Of a stretch of 64,000 bases of DNA, positions 63,785 through 64,000 are shown piece by piece. A program made the position numbers and the translations under genes. Under the pieces are notes generated by a model. It was given only the letters and a program-made list of their open reading frames with translations, did no database searches and was not told the origin of the DNA. The DNA comes from DATGZX01 sp035296965 (lineage in GTDB: Bacteria > Planctomycetota > Planctomycetia > Gemmatales > Gemmataceae), in assembly GCA_035296965.1 (NCBI GenBank), contig DATGZX010000425.1, positions 1-64,000 of the forward strand. The letters are read 5' to 3'. Within the stretch, counting starts at the first letter, position 1, and each line of letters begins with the position of its first letter.

Positions 63785-64000
63785 GGGACGATTTCTTCCC
63801 GGAGAGTGGGTGCGCCCATACAAACCCGCTACGGAAACGGGCCGCATCTATGTGCGGGTCAGTTTATTGCCATGCGAGATGAGAAGCAAGCGAGCGACGT
63901 GAAGATGCTGTCTTAGCGCGCCCAATATGCTGGGCATTGCATTCACGACAGGAAGAGATCGGGCGGCGAGGGGAAAAAATCCGAGCCTGTCGGCGTCTCC
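63785..64000. promoter_or_regulatory. Probable promoter region of the paa operon
   Basis: This 216-base end of the window is upstream of paaF and contains no supported gene. It may hold the operon promoter or the 3' end of another gene. I see no clear operator palindrome, so the call rests on position alone. Confidence 0.35.

Overview
The window reads as chromosome from a high-GC planctomycete, most likely of the Gemmata/Pirellula type. The evidence is the mix of families: a DUF1559 prepilin-like protein, a Ser/Thr kinase fused to WD40 repeats beside an ECF sigma factor, a second ECF sigma/anti-sigma pair, a DUF1570 protein, DUF5658-like membrane proteins, a FloA/NfeD raft operon, very large hybrid histidine kinases, and many non-coding palindromes between genes. 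Genes are long and lie mostly on the minus strand in short operons. I saw no rRNA, tRNA or CRISPR array.

Layout. 0.4-9.7 kb: a multipass membrane protein, DAHP synthase, an ECF sigma / anti-sigma / secreted-protein operon, rlmN, a VOC protein and an MFS-PlsC fusion. 10-14.8 kb: a response-regulator/ATPase plus a giant hybrid kinase. 14.8-17.5 kb: accessory DNA with a glucose-6-phosphate dehydrogenase remnant and a two-gene cassette (cREC-domain protein plus a small unknown) bracketed by long direct repeats. 17.4-22.7 kb: DUF1559 protein, kinase-WD40 and sigma factor. 23-27 kb: a P/Y-rich secreted protein, a polypurine/polypyrimidine palindrome, a radical SAM protein and a DUF1570 protein. 26.9-31.5 kb: uppP and a three-gene module of a MotA/ExbB-like channel, a degenerate Hsp70-like protein and a MotB-like coiled-coil vWA protein. 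31.6-41 kb: Tat-exported oxalate decarboxylase divergent from a thioredoxin-like protein, an FMN hydroxy-acid oxidase, the FloA/NfeD operon and an enolase-superfamily enzyme. 41-50.7 kb: two more histidine kinases, an esterase-like hydrolase, a tandem DUF5658-like pair, a secreted protein and a DinB-like protein. 50.8-63.8 kb: a flavin reductase, a fused 2-oxoacid dehydrogenase E1 with its E2, and a phenylacetate catabolic operon (paaF, G, H, J, A, B, C, D, N).

How genes work together. The paa genes encode the aerobic CoA-dependent route from phenylacetyl-CoA: epoxidation (PaaABCD), isomerisation (PaaG), aldehyde oxidation (PaaN), and beta-oxidation to acetyl-CoA and succinyl-CoA (PaaF, PaaH, PaaJ). 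paaE and paaK are not in the window. The E1/E2 operon may supply or drain acyl-CoA. The MotA/Hsp70/vWA genes look like a proton-driven envelope machine with an unknown effector. Together with the repeat-bracketed cREC cassette, this is the best candidate here for an undescribed system.

Non-coding DNA carries at least seven palindromic elements, most with outer inverted repeats enclosing two hairpins. Several sit between convergent genes or inside operons.
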